From: an uncultured Lachnospiraceae bacterium | GTDB taxonomy: Bacteria > Bacillota > Clostridia > Lachnospirales > Lachnospiraceae | NCBI GenBank assembly: GCA_947594855.1 | Contig: CANQEL010000004.1 | Span: 110,845 to 174,844, forward strand | Direction: 5' to 3' | DNA: 64,000 nucleotides | Part shown: piece by piece, positions 45,624-54,213 of the stretch | Layout: each line of letters opens with the position of its first letter | Position numbering within the stretch: position 1 is the stretch's first letter | Translations under genes and position numbers: made by a program | Notes under the pieces: generated by a model | Databases searched by the model: none | Told to the model about the DNA's origin: nothing | What the model saw: the letters and a program-made list of their open reading frames with translations, nothing else

Positions 45624-47061
45624 GATTTTAACCATCAATGACAGCGGCGTGAAGTTTGCGGGGAAACATCTGGAGCAGGCGGTTTCCTATATTCTTGACC
45701 GGGAGAAAACGCAGGGCGGCAGGCTGGTGACGGGAATCAACTGCCAGCCGGGGAAAGCCTATGCGCAGATGGCGGCGACGAAACAGAAGTATGGAAAGAC
45801 AGATAAAAGGCAGGGCTACCATCTTATCATTTCCTTTGAGGCGGGTGAGGTCACACCGGATACCGCCTTTGAGATTATACGGAGGTTTGCGGGGGAATAT
45901 CTTGGGCAGGAGTATGAGGCTGTCCTTGCCGTCCATGACAACACTGCCCATGTCCACGGGCATATCATATTTAACAGCGTGAATTATTTAAGCGGCAGGA
46001 AATACCGTTATGAAAAGGGGGACTGGGCAAAAAAGATACAGCCCGTCACGAACCGTCTTTGTGAGGAATACGGGCTTTCCACCATAGAGATAGAGGAACA
46101 CGGCAGGAAACAAAATGAGAGGTACAAGGACTGGAATGAGTTTCGGGACGGGAAATTCATCTGGCGGGAAATGATACAGAAGGATGTGGATGCCTGTATC
46201 ATGCAGGCGGATTCCTTTGAGGAGTTTCTGGACCTGATGGTGGAAAAGGGCTATGACGTCAAGCAGAATAAGTATCTGGCGGTAAGGCCTAAGGGAATGC
46301 AGCGGTTCTGCCGGTGCAGATCCATGGGGGAGAATTATACAGAGGAAAGAATCAGGGAGAGAATCTGGCTGGAGAATCTGGAAAGCTATGCAAAACGGAA
46401 CCGTGAAAAAAATTCCTATGCCGTAGAGCCGCCAAAGGATGAATTTTTACGCAGGACAAAGCTGACAGGCATACAGAAAACCTATTATGCGAAGATATGT
46501 CGCCTGCGCCATCTGGAACGGCTGCCCTACAGTAAGGCATGGGAGTACCGGGAGGAAATCCGCAAAATGCAGGAAGTCCATGAAAAATACCTTTTCCTTG
46601 TTAAGAATGGCATCCATTCCCTTATGGAGTTAACTGCCGTCCGTGAGAACCTTGCGGAAAAGGCGGCAGAGTGCCGGAAAGAGAGGCGGGAAGTGTACCG
46701 GGAGAAGAAACAGATGGAGCCGTTATTTTCCGTGGCAGATAAGCTGGCGGAATTAGCCCCGGCAGAAAAAAGTTATCAGGCAGGGGATGAATTTTTTGAG
46801 AAGGAACACCGCCGGTATCAGGCGTTGGGGGAACAGTTACAGAGTGAGGGATATTCACTGGAAGAAATGGAAATTCTCCGTAAAAAATATAAAGATAAAA
46901 GCAGCGGCATTTACCAGAGGCAGAGGGAAATCAGCCGGAGGTTAAAAATGTCAGAAGAAATGATAACGGAATTTACCGAAAGTCTGGAACGGGCAAAAGA
47001 AAGGCAGGAGAGGGAACCGGCAGACAGGAAAAAAGAGAAAGAAAATTTGAACAGGAATTAG
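45610..47061 (+). CDS. MOBP-type relaxase/mobilization nuclease
   Basis: Nicks oriT and leads the strand into the recipient. The N-terminal relaxase domain has AVSYILDREKT, a GYHLIISFEAGEV strand, and the metal-binding motif HVHGHIIFNSVN with its His triad near residue 113, typical of the Relaxase (PF03432) family. The long charged C-terminus (to residue 483) is coiled-coil-like and ends in a basic tail. I take TTG 45610 (reads (M)AITKILTIND, like homologues) over the track's 45580, which lies deep inside mobC. The catalytic tyrosine was not fixed by eye. Confidence 0.9.
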   Translation: MAITKILTINDSGVKFAGKHLEQAVSYILDREKTQGGRLVTGINCQPGKAYAQMAATKQKYGKTDKRQGYHLIISFEAGEVTPDTAFEIIRRFAGEYLGQEYEAVLAVHDNTAHVHGHIIFNSVNYLSGRKYRYEKGDWAKKIQPVTNRLCEEYGLSTIEIEEHGRKQNERYKDWNEFRDGKFIWREMIQKDVDACIMQADSFEEFLDLMVEKGYDVKQNKYLAVRPKGMQRFCRCRSMGENYTEERIRERIWLENLESYAKRNREKNSYAVEPPKDEFLRRTKLTGIQKTYYAKICRLRHLERLPYSKAWEYREEIRKMQEVHEKYLFLVKNGIHSLMELTAVRENLAEKAAECRKERREVYREKKQMEPLFSVADKLAELAPAEKSYQAGDEFFEKEHRRYQALGEQLQSEGYSLEEMEILRKKYKDKSSGIYQRQREISRRLKMSEEMITEFTESLERAKERQEREPADRKKEKENLNRN

Positions 47062-47068
47062 ACAGGGG

Positions 47069-47110
47069 CAGCCAGAGCCGGAAATGACGGATTGCAGGCT
47101 GTTATTTTTA
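47069..47110 (+). terminator. Possible terminator after the relaxase gene
   Basis: CAGCC/GGCTG outer stem with a CCG/CGG inner stem, then TTATTTTTA. Short stems and long loop make it uncertain. Confidence 0.4.
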
Positions 47111-47171
47111 TGGGCTAAACAGGTAAGCGGAACATGGAAAAATAGAAATGCATGAATGGAGGTAATGGCAG

Positions 47172-47540
47172 ATGGCAGAAATTACTTTTTTTGCGGCAGA
47201 GTGCATGGAGTTCCCGGAAAGGCTTGGGGAACTGCGTGAAAACCTGACACTGCCGGAGGCAGTGGATGTGTATATGGGGATTTGCGGGAGGAACAGGTCA
47301 TTTGGACCGGGAATCGGTTTTGTGCTTGAGGATGAAAGCATCCCCGATTATTCCAATATCAAATGGCCGTTATATCAGGGCAGGGGGATTGCACAGGAGA
47401 TGATTGACTTAATTCCGGCATATCGGGAACACCCTCTGGTAAAACAGGCAGTGGAGGATATGAAACCCTATTTGGAAAAGTTAGGGAGAAACGGAAAGGA
47501 AGAGCGTGGCATGGAACGCTCCGGGAGAGCAGGGAGATGA
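47172..47540 (+). CDS. Conserved ICE protein, YodL-like pattern
   Basis: A 122-aa acidic protein with ECMEFPERLGELRENLTLPEAVDVYMGI, FGPGIGFVLEDESIPDYS and YREHPLVKQAVEDMKPYLEKL. The GIGF segment and the region before it resemble the YodL-like domain of large polyvalent ICE/phage proteins; this is from memory and not certain. GGAGG precedes it. It stands between the relaxase and coupling-protein genes. Function unknown. Confidence 0.5.
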   Translation: MAEITFFAAECMEFPERLGELRENLTLPEAVDVYMGICGRNRSFGPGIGFVLEDESIPDYSNIKWPLYQGRGIAQEMIDLIPAYREHPLVKQAVEDMKPYLEKLGRNGKEERGMERSGRAGR

Positions 47541-47636
47541 TGGAATGTTTAACCATGCGGCAGGGAGGATTCCATTATATATGAATCTCCAAATGAATAT
47601 TAGCGTTTATGAAAAAACAGGAAAGCGAGGCAGGAT

Positions 47637-48869
47637 ATGGAAACAAGGAAACCGGAGATGGCGCAGTTTGGGCCGGTCATCAGTGAGCTTACACAAAAGG
47701 GCTGCAGTGATGAAGTGCTGAAACTGGTAAAAGAGGATTTTGAGCTTGGCTACCCGAAGGAGCTGGTCCTCCTGTATGCAGAGGCGGGCTGGCAGATGGA
47801 CCGCTGTAAGAAGTTTTCTTCCATTATGAGGGAGAACAGCGACGGGGAGCTGCTGCGGATGCTGGCAGGCGGCGGTTTCAACCAGTACCAGATGCAGCTG
47901 CTGGCGAATTATTATGATAAGGGGCTGACGGTGCCGCAGCTTGCAGATGTTGGTGCGAAAAAGCTGCCTGCCTATGACATGGAGCAGGCTTTGAAATTGG
48001 TGTACCAGGCAAACCGGGAGGCGGAAACAAAGCAGAAAAATGAGGCGGCAGGGCCGAAAGAACTGCAGGGACAGGAGATTTCCATGACGGAGGCGCTCAG
48101 GCAGCTGGAGAAGGAGCTGGAAGAACAGCAGGAAATCAGCAATAAACGGGCAGCGGAAAATGCGGAACTCCGTACCAAAATGGAAGAACTGGAAAAACAG
48201 GCCGGGGAGCTGAAAAAGCAGGTTAAGGAGCTGGAGCAGGAGAAAGCAGGGTATGACAGTGAAAAGCGTTCCATACTGGAGGAGCGGGACCGGTTTTACC
48301 GGCAGAACCAGATACTGCTTGAGGAAAAAGAACAGCTGATTGCAGACCTTGAGGCAGTCCAGAAAGAAAAGGATGGGCTGGAACAAAAATTAAAAGAAAA
48401 GGATGGGCTGGTGGCAGGCGTAACGGAAAAGGCAGAGCCACGGGCAGCAACACAACACCCGGCAGGCGGGCAGCAGGCTGTTGGCAGCGGACCGCAGGCA
48501 TCAAAGCAGCCCTCGGCAGGGCAGCAGAATAAAACAGATGGGGGCATGGGAAACCATGATTTTACTGCCGCCATAAAAGGCAGGAACGGGGAAACACAGC
48601 TTATCCCGGTGGAGAGGACAGTACGTAGGAAGCCGGAGGGAATCCGGGCATTTGCGGAGAAACTTCTCGGCAGGGGCAGGCAGAGCTCCGGGCTGATAAA
48701 GCAGCTGACCGGGAAAGGGTTAAACCCGGCACAGATGGAGCAGGTCAGGATTGCGGTGCAGGCAGGGCTTACGGAACAGGAGGTAAACGACCTCATAGAC
48801 AGCGGTTTCAGTGCGGAGGAGATGGCACAGGCAGTCGGGATTGTGCTGGCGGAAAAGGAATACCAGTAA
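47637..48869 (+). CDS. Coiled-coil ICE protein of unknown function
   Basis: A 410-aa protein in three parts. The first is an N-terminal helical repeat region (FGPVISELTQKGCSDEVLKLV, FSSIMRENSDGELLRMLAGGGFNQYQM, residues 1-125). The second is a long Glu/Lys/Gln coiled coil (about 140-260). The third is a Gln/Gly/Ala-rich linker, then a C-terminal helical pair (LTGKGLNPAQMEQVRIAVQAGLTEQEVNDLI) echoing the N-terminal repeats. No enzyme motif. Placed just before pcfB/virD4, it could be a scaffold for the coupling complex, which is inference. Confidence 0.55.
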   Translation: METRKPEMAQFGPVISELTQKGCSDEVLKLVKEDFELGYPKELVLLYAEAGWQMDRCKKFSSIMRENSDGELLRMLAGGGFNQYQMQLLANYYDKGLTVPQLADVGAKKLPAYDMEQALKLVYQANREAETKQKNEAAGPKELQGQEISMTEALRQLEKELEEQQEISNKRAAENAELRTKMEELEKQAGELKKQVKELEQEKAGYDSEKRSILEERDRFYRQNQILLEEKEQLIADLEAVQKEKDGLEQKLKEKDGLVAGVTEKAEPRAATQHPAGGQQAVGSGPQASKQPSAGQQNKTDGGMGNHDFTAAIKGRNGETQLIPVERTVRRKPEGIRAFAEKLLGRGRQSSGLIKQLTGKGLNPAQMEQVRIAVQAGLTEQEVNDLIDSGFSAEEMAQAVGIVLAEKEYQ

Positions 48870-48902
48870 TGGAAAATATTTTAATATGATTGGAGGCAGA
48901 AA

Positions 48903-50024
48903 ATGTCAGAGATAGCAGATGCAGTACAGATTATCCGTGTCACTTATGACGGGATAGAGATAGCCTTGAAAATGGGGAGCGCATCCATCCATTCCATGCA
49001 GAAGGCATTGGATTTGATTGTGGGGATGTTAGCACATGAAAAGGAAATGGGAAGGACAAACCTGAAGGGGCTGCTGGCAAAGGGCGGCGACATACAGGTG
49101 CTTTCCTTTGCGGATGAGGATTTGAAGAAGTTCCGGAAAATGGCGAAGAAATATGGGATTTTGTATTCGGAAATGCCGGATGCAGGCCGGAACGACGGGC
49201 TTACGGAAGTGATGTTCCACAGTGAGGCGGCGCCGAGGATACGGATGATGTCACAGAAGTTACAGGACGGCAGGGTATTCAACATGGATGAATACTTAAA
49301 AAGCGGCAATGAGGAAAAGCTGGAACAGTTACTCCGTTATCTGGAGAGTGAAAAGAAAGAAAAAAACGGAAAATCCCCACGGAAATCCCGCACTGACGAA
49401 GCGGCCAGAGCGGACAGCGCCATTGACGGGCTGATACAGAAAGTCGGCCATTATGCAGTGGAGAAAAAGTCAGTCAGCGTGGAGGCGGTAAAGGCGGATT
49501 TGCAGGTGGGGGCAGATGAGGCGGAAAAAGTAATCGGGCAGCTTACAAAGATTGGGGTGCTGGACCGGGCGGACGGGGCCGGCAATTACCGTGTCATCAT
49601 GGAGCGGGAGGCATTTGACAGGCGGATCAGCCGGTATCAGGAATTAAGTAACCGCATGAGGCAGATAGCCGCCTCTAAAAATACTTCGCTCTTAGATATT
49701 ACCATCACAAAAAAGCTGATAGCACAGGAGAATGAACATGCCGTAAAGACAAGGGTGCCAGGCATGTACGGGCAGAATGAGGGATATATCTGGATAGACA
49801 AGGCAGACATTATGGAAATCCATAACGGAAAAACGCTGCTTACCTATCTGGATAAAAAGAAGGAGTATAAGATTTATTCCGCAGACAACCGGGTACTCCG
49901 CACCATAAAAGGGGAGGAGCTTTATGACGGGCATTATGACCGGGTGGAGGCGGCAGTCAGGCAGCGGTATAAGGCAGCAAAGCCGCAGCCAACAAAATCA
50001 GTGGAAAGGCCGAGGAGGAGATAA
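48903..50024 (+). CDS. PcfB-like protein (DUF3801)
   Basis: Accessory protein of the coupling ATPase. The N-terminal ~140 aa (YDGIEIALKMGSASIHSMQKALDLIVGML, NLKGLLAKGGDIQVLSFADEDLKKFRKMAKKYGILYSEM) match PcfB/DUF3801, which partners the VirD4 protein PcfC in pCF10-type systems. An extension of ~200 aa includes a winged-helix-like stretch (VSVEAVKADLQVGADEAEKVIGQL) and a basic end. virD4 begins 2 bp after its stop. Confidence 0.85.
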   Translation: MSEIADAVQIIRVTYDGIEIALKMGSASIHSMQKALDLIVGMLAHEKEMGRTNLKGLLAKGGDIQVLSFADEDLKKFRKMAKKYGILYSEMPDAGRNDGLTEVMFHSEAAPRIRMMSQKLQDGRVFNMDEYLKSGNEEKLEQLLRYLESEKKEKNGKSPRKSRTDEAARADSAIDGLIQKVGHYAVEKKSVSVEAVKADLQVGADEAEKVIGQLTKIGVLDRADGAGNYRVIMEREAFDRRISRYQELSNRMRQIAASKNTSLLDITITKKLIAQENEHAVKTRVPGMYGQNEGYIWIDKADIMEIHNGKTLLTYLDKKKEYKIYSADNRVLRTIKGEELYDGHYDRVEAAVRQRYKAAKPQPTKSVERPRRR

Positions 50025-50026
50025 CC

Positions 50027-52393
50027 ATGCAGACAACAAAAAAGAAACCAAATATTATTATGATTGTGCTTGGCGCCCTTGCCTCTGCCTTTCTTGGGTA
50101 TCTGGTGGCGGGCGCATGGAGGGAGGGGATAGAGTTTAATGAGTTTCTGGAACGGTTTTCCATTGTATGCTCTTATCCACTGCATGATTATTACAATGAA
50201 TTTACCTTCCGCATGATCGGCTATGCGCTGCTGGTGTATGCAGTTGTGATGGTAATGTATTATACAAGCCGGAGGAACCTCATGCCGGGGAAGGAATACG
50301 GCACTTCCAAGCTGGCGGATATAAAACAGGTCAACCGGGTTCTGGCGGACAGGGATGAGGGCAGGAACCGGATACTCAGCCAGAATGTCCGCATGAGCCT
50401 TGATACAAGGCATACAAGGCTCAATAACAATGTCCTTATTATCGGCGGTTCCGGGGCAGGAAAGACGTTCTATGAAGTAAAGCCAAACCTGATGCAGCTG
50501 AACACCTCTTTTATCGCAACCGATCCGAAAGGGGAGCTTCTCCGCAGCGAGGGCGAGATGTTAAAAAATAACGGTTATAATGTAAAAGTCATCAACCTTT
50601 TAGAAATGGCAAAATCGGACTGTTATAATCCCTTTGCCTATATCCGCGAGGAAACGGATGTGGTAAAACTGATAACGAATATTATGAGCAACACCACCCC
50701 GAAAGGCTCGAACCCCTCCGATCCGTTCTGGGAACACGCAGAGAGCTTGTTTTTGCAGGCTCTTTTCTATTATGTGTGGCTGGAGGAAAAGCCGTCAAAA
50801 AGGAACTTCTCTTCCGTGCTGAAACTGATGGGGGAGGCGGAAGTGACGGAAAAGGGGAAGCCCTCCATGCTGGATACCAGAATGAAGTTTCTGGAGGCGA
50901 CAAGCCCCCTGAAAGAAAACCACCCGGCGGTCAAACAGTACAACAAGTGCATGAGGGGAGCCGGCGATACCGTCCGTTCCATTATTATCAGCGCCAACTC
51001 CCGTCTGGCAACTCTGGAGAATAAGCAGGTTCTCCGCATGCTTTCAAGGGATGAGCTGAACCTTGCGGAGCTTGGGATTGGCGTCAACGGGGACGGAAAG
51101 ACGAAAACGGCGCTGTTCTGTGTGATACCGGATTCGGATAAATCTTACAACTATATCATTGGGATGCTCTATACGCAGATATTTCAGGAGTTATATTATC
51201 AGGCGGATTTTAACTGCGGGGGCAGGCTGCCAATCCACGTTACCTTTATGTTAGACGAATTTGCGAATGTCGCCCTGCCGGATGATTACTGCTCGCTGTT
51301 ATCCACCATGCGCAGCCGGGAGATTTCCAGTGTGATTATCATCCAGAACCTTGCACAGATCAAGGCGCTGTTTAAGGACACATGGGAAACAATACCGGGG
51401 AATTGCGACAGTTTGGTTTACCTTGGCGGCAACGAAGCTTCAACGCACGAATATATCTCGAAACTGCTTGGCAAGGCGACCATTGACAAGCGTTCCACCG
51501 GGGAAACAAGGGGACGGCAGGGGAGCTCCTCAAGGAATTATGATGTCCTCGGCAGGGAGATTATGATGCCTGATGAAGTCAGGAAGATGGACAACAAGAA
51601 ATGCCTTATCTTTATCCGTGGGTTTGACCCGGTACTGGACAATAAATATAATCCATTCAAACACCCGGCATTTTCCCAGACCGCTGACGGGGAGGGAGCA
51701 CCTTATGAGCATAAACCGGCAACAGAGGGAGAGAGTGCGGGGCCGGGATTTACCATCCTGAATGAGAAGTCCCTTGCCTATTATGAGGGCCTGAAAGAAA
51801 AGGGCGAACCGGTCTATATTGACACGGTACCATATGAGGATTTTGCACTGCTTGGGCAGGTAGAAATGGAAAAACAGTTTATGGATTTGGACGGGCAGGA
51901 GCAGCGGGACACGCTGGATGAGGATATGGAACTGGAATATGCTTTTGATATGGAAGAAGATATGCAGGCATTGGAAGGCAGTGCATGGGCAACGGGAGTG
52001 CAGAAACCTATGGCACTTGGAAACAAAGGCGTGACGGGTATTCCGTCAGCGGCAGATATGGGAGTGCCGGAATCCTTTATAATAGGAGAGCCGGGAACCG
52101 CCGGAACCTCTGCGGCAGGAAATGGCGGAAAGGCAGGGGCTTCTGTGGCAGGGACGGGAAGAAAACCTGGGACAGTACCGAAAAACATGGAGAAAAAGCC
52201 ACCTGCTGGCAGGGAGGATAAAGCAGCAGATTCCATTTCTTACCGTATGTTCCACTGGAAATTCAGCGTGGAGCAGAAAGAGGAAGTAAGGCGGGCAATG
52301 GCTGTCCGTGTGCCAAAGGAAGTGATACTGTCCTATTTCTACCCGGAAACTCCGGTAGCAAGGATGATGGAGATACGCCGGAGGTATGAATAA
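50027..52393 (+). CDS. VirD4/TraG-type coupling protein
   Basis: Membrane ATPase that brings the relaxase-DNA complex to the transfer channel. The 788-aa protein has two N-terminal membrane helices (residues 10-30 and 62-82), KEYGTSKLAD, Walker A IGGSGAGKTF at about residue 140, ATDPKGEL, and Walker B VTFMLDEFANV near residue 410. An SRxxS-like arginine region and GGNEASTHEYISKLLG follow. The C-terminal ~170 aa are low-complexity (Gly/Ala/Thr/Lys) and end in a helical segment, perhaps for substrate docking. Confidence 0.95.
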   Translation: MQTTKKKPNIIMIVLGALASAFLGYLVAGAWREGIEFNEFLERFSIVCSYPLHDYYNEFTFRMIGYALLVYAVVMVMYYTSRRNLMPGKEYGTSKLADIKQVNRVLADRDEGRNRILSQNVRMSLDTRHTRLNNNVLIIGGSGAGKTFYEVKPNLMQLNTSFIATDPKGELLRSEGEMLKNNGYNVKVINLLEMAKSDCYNPFAYIREETDVVKLITNIMSNTTPKGSNPSDPFWEHAESLFLQALFYYVWLEEKPSKRNFSSVLKLMGEAEVTEKGKPSMLDTRMKFLEATSPLKENHPAVKQYNKCMRGAGDTVRSIIISANSRLATLENKQVLRMLSRDELNLAELGIGVNGDGKTKTALFCVIPDSDKSYNYIIGMLYTQIFQELYYQADFNCGGRLPIHVTFMLDEFANVALPDDYCSLLSTMRSREISSVIIIQNLAQIKALFKDTWETIPGNCDSLVYLGGNEASTHEYISKLLGKATIDKRSTGETRGRQGSSSRNYDVLGREIMMPDEVRKMDNKKCLIFIRGFDPVLDNKYNPFKHPAFSQTADGEGAPYEHKPATEGESAGPGFTILNEKSLAYYEGLKEKGEPVYIDTVPYEDFALLGQVEMEKQFMDLDGQEQRDTLDEDMELEYAFDMEEDMQALEGSAWATGVQKPMALGNKGVTGIPSAADMGVPESFIIGEPGTAGTSAAGNGGKAGASVAGTGRKPGTVPKNMEKKPPAGREDKAADSISYRMFHWKFSVEQKEEVRRAMAVRVPKEVILSYFYPETPVARMMEIRRRYE

Positions 52394-52464
52394 GGGTAAT
52401 TTGCAGTTGTGTATTGGCATATGTGCGTGTTACAATATATTCAATACTAGCGGGAGGAAATGTT

Positions 52465-52992
52465 ATGGAAACACTGGAAATCGCACTGGATGAAAACGGC
52501 AGCAAAGTTGTTGTCCTGCCTGATATTATCTTTGTGGGTAAACAGAATATTGACTGGGATGAAGTGGAGAAATATCTGGAACGCTTTGTCGGGGAACTGG
52601 TGGAGATAGCGGAGACAGGCGATATTGTGTATCTGGGGAAAGACTTTCCGGATGAATACGCGGGTTCAAAATATACGAGGAAAACAAAAGGCGCAAGGGC
52701 AAAGGCGAAAGCCAATGCAGCACAGGGTATCCGTGAGATGGTGGGGATTGCCTCTGAAAAAAGATTCCGGGAAAACCGGAAGGAGAAACATTCCGGTGAT
52801 GCCGCAAACGGCTGGTATTATTATACGACCAGGTTTGCAATGCCGGTATATGACAACGATGTGAAAACGGAAAATTATAATATTTATTCCGGCTGTCTGG
52901 TGGTAAACTGTACGGGAAAAGGGAAGATGTACCTGTATGATCTGGCGGATATAAAAAAAGAAGCGAGTAACCCACTCAGGACTAACGGATAG
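52465..52992 (+). CDS. ICE protein with possible PBECR/RelE-like nuclease end
   Basis: A 175-aa protein; I start at ATG 52465 (GGGAGGAAATGTT upstream) rather than 52414. It has a helical IDWDEVEKYLERFVGELVEI region, a basic linker (KTKGARAKAKANAAQGIREM), and a C-terminal beta-rich end, NIYSGCLVVNCTGKGKMYLYDLADIKKEAS. That end resembles the terminal block of phage Barnase-EndoU-ColicinE5/D-RelE-like (PBECR) domains as I remember it. Nuclease activity is only a suggestion. A 71-aa gene follows. Confidence 0.5.
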   Translation: METLEIALDENGSKVVVLPDIIFVGKQNIDWDEVEKYLERFVGELVEIAETGDIVYLGKDFPDEYAGSKYTRKTKGARAKAKANAAQGIREMVGIASEKRFRENRKEKHSGDAANGWYYYTTRFAMPVYDNDVKTENYNIYSGCLVVNCTGKGKMYLYDLADIKKEASNPLRTNG

Positions 52993-53122
52993 TCAAGTGG
53001 TACAAAACCGCTTCTCTTTAGTTAAAAGGATACCACCGGGCAGGGGAAATGTCAATCTTTTTTACAGTTTGTGGAGAGGAAAAATATGGGGCAATGGCAG
53101 GGATGAAAGAGGGTGCAGGCAG

Positions 53123-53338
53123 ATGTTTATTGATGAAGCCATAGAGCTACGAAAAGATTTGCCGGACAGATTGCAGCGTGATTTTGCGGAACTGCGGAAA
53201 TATTACGATGCGGGAGACTGGTTCAACTTTGATATTTTTTTTGAAGGAGTTGAGGCAACGGTTAAGGGATATTATCTGGCAGGCAAAATCAGCAGGGAGG
53301 ATTTGGACTGTATTTTTCGTAAATATGGTATTCTGTAA
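53123..53338 (+). CDS. Small acidic protein, possible partner of the preceding gene
   Basis: A 71-aa protein from ATG 53123 (AGAGGG 8 nt upstream); the track's 52997 start adds a stretch without coding character. It reads as three helices (FIDEAIELRKDLPDRLQRDFAELRKYYDAGDWFNFDIFFEGVEA, then GKISREDLDCIFRKYGIL). No family recognised. Size, acidity and place behind a possible nuclease gene would fit an antitoxin or immunity protein. Confidence 0.5.
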   Translation: MFIDEAIELRKDLPDRLQRDFAELRKYYDAGDWFNFDIFFEGVEATVKGYYLAGKISREDLDCIFRKYGIL

Positions 53339-53367
53339 ATCATACCCTGCAGAGAGGATGTAATGCT

Positions 53368-53574
53368 ATGGGAAAAAGCAATAAGGTGTGTCCAAATTGC
53401 GGAAGAAAAATGAAACAGCAATTCATCGGCTTACAGCACTGTAAATGTGGAATGAGTTGGAAAAAGGGTTCCGGTTTTTTTGAAAGGGATTCTGATATGG
53501 TCTTTGCCTTGGAGAAAAATGCAAAAGGGAAACAGATACCGGTGATCCGGCACAGACAAAATGATGGACGGTAA
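53368..53574 (+). CDS. Small zinc-ribbon protein
   Basis: A 68-aa basic protein with KVCPNCGRKMK and HCKCGMSW, i.e. four cysteines plus a histidine of a zinc ribbon in the first 33 residues, then a short beta-like tail (DMVFALEKNAKGKQIPVI). RBS AGAGG. It may bind nucleic acid, but the partner is unknown. Followed by a terminator. Confidence 0.6.
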   Translation: MGKSNKVCPNCGRKMKQQFIGLQHCKCGMSWKKGSGFFERDSDMVFALEKNAKGKQIPVIRHRQNDGR

Positions 53575-53580
53575 ATATGG

Positions 53581-53611
53581 CATCAGCTATTCAGGCTGGT
53601 GTCTTTTTTAT
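53581..53611 (+). terminator. Terminator after the zinc-ribbon gene
   Basis: CATCAGC/GCTGGTG stem (one wobble), 7-nt loop, then TCTTTTTT. Confidence 0.75.
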
Positions 53612-53637
53612 GGAACCGGAAAGGAGGTGGTTACCGC

Positions 53638-53697
53638 ATGGACGCACCGGGGAAAGCCCGGTTTCCTGTAATAACGGGATTATTCCCGGTGGAATAG
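53638..53697 (+). CDS. Possible 19-aa leader peptide
   Basis: MDAPGKARFPVITGLFPVE behind a textbook AAAGGAGGTGG site, ending just before a large terminator hairpin and the pilin-like gene. No homologue recalled; translation is unproven. Confidence 0.3.
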   Translation: MDAPGKARFPVITGLFPVE

Positions 53698-53706
53698 AAA
53701 GAGCAG

Positions 53707-53776
53707 ATGTGGATGGACTTGTTTCATCAGAACGGAGATAAAAGCCGTGGATGGAAGAAGTCTGTCCACATTTTTT
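53707..53776 (+). terminator. Large hairpin terminator upstream of the pilin-like gene
   Basis: 14-bp stem (ATGTGGATGGACTT / AAGTCTGTCCACAT, two wobbles) with a 37-nt loop and six T after it, only 35 bp before the next start codon. It could act as an attenuator for the transfer-channel operon. Confidence 0.65.
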
Positions 53777-53810
53777 ATCTCCATATTTTTATGAAAAGGA
53801 GACAGTGAAA

Positions 53811-54161
53811 ATGAGAAACAACACAAGCAAGAAAAAACAAAACAACATTGCCGGTTTCTGCAAAGGGGTTCTGGTTCCGTCTTTTGCCGGGGCGGTATAT
53901 GCCATGTCACAGATGACGGTGACGGTCTTTGCGGCAGGGGGCGATACCAGTGCCGTCACAAAGCCGCTTGATAACTTAAAGACATTAGTGATTGCAGTGA
54001 TTGGGGCGGTGGGCGTCATTATCCTTGCAAAGAATGTGATGGAGTTTGCACAGGCCTACCAGCAGCAGGATTCTTCCACCATGAATTCCGCACTGAAGGG
54101 GATTGTGGCAGGTGTGATTATGGCGGGGATTTCCTCCGTGCTGACATTCTTAGGATTTTAG
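53811..54161 (+). CDS. VirB2/TrbC-like small membrane protein (Maff2-like)
   Basis: Probable channel or pilus subunit. The 116-aa protein starts at ATG 53811 after AGGAGAC; the track's 53751 lies inside the terminator. A basic N-terminus (KKKQNNIAGFCKG) is followed by a hydrophobic signal-like segment ending VFAAGGD. Two membrane helices (TLVIAVIGAVGVIILAKNVMEFA, IVAGVIMAGISSVLTFLGF) sit around QQQDSSTMNSALKG, matching the VirB2-like/Maff2 small proteins that precede VirB6-like genes in such ICEs. Confidence 0.75.
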   Translation: MRNNTSKKKQNNIAGFCKGVLVPSFAGAVYAMSQMTVTVFAAGGDTSAVTKPLDNLKTLVIAVIGAVGVIILAKNVMEFAQAYQQQDSSTMNSALKGIVAGVIMAGISSVLTFLGF

Positions 54162-54169
54162 AAAATAAC

Positions 54170-54195
54170 GCAAAAGCCAGGATAACCGGCTTTGC
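54170..54195 (+). other. Intercistronic hairpin (AAAGCC-A-GG family)
   Basis: AAAGCC-A-GG pairs with CCGGCTTT around a 4-nt loop, flanked by GC/GC; same layout as at 36543. It ends just before the RBS of the VirB6-like gene. Confidence 0.5.
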
Positions 54196-54213
54196 AGAAG
54201 GAGGAATGAAATA

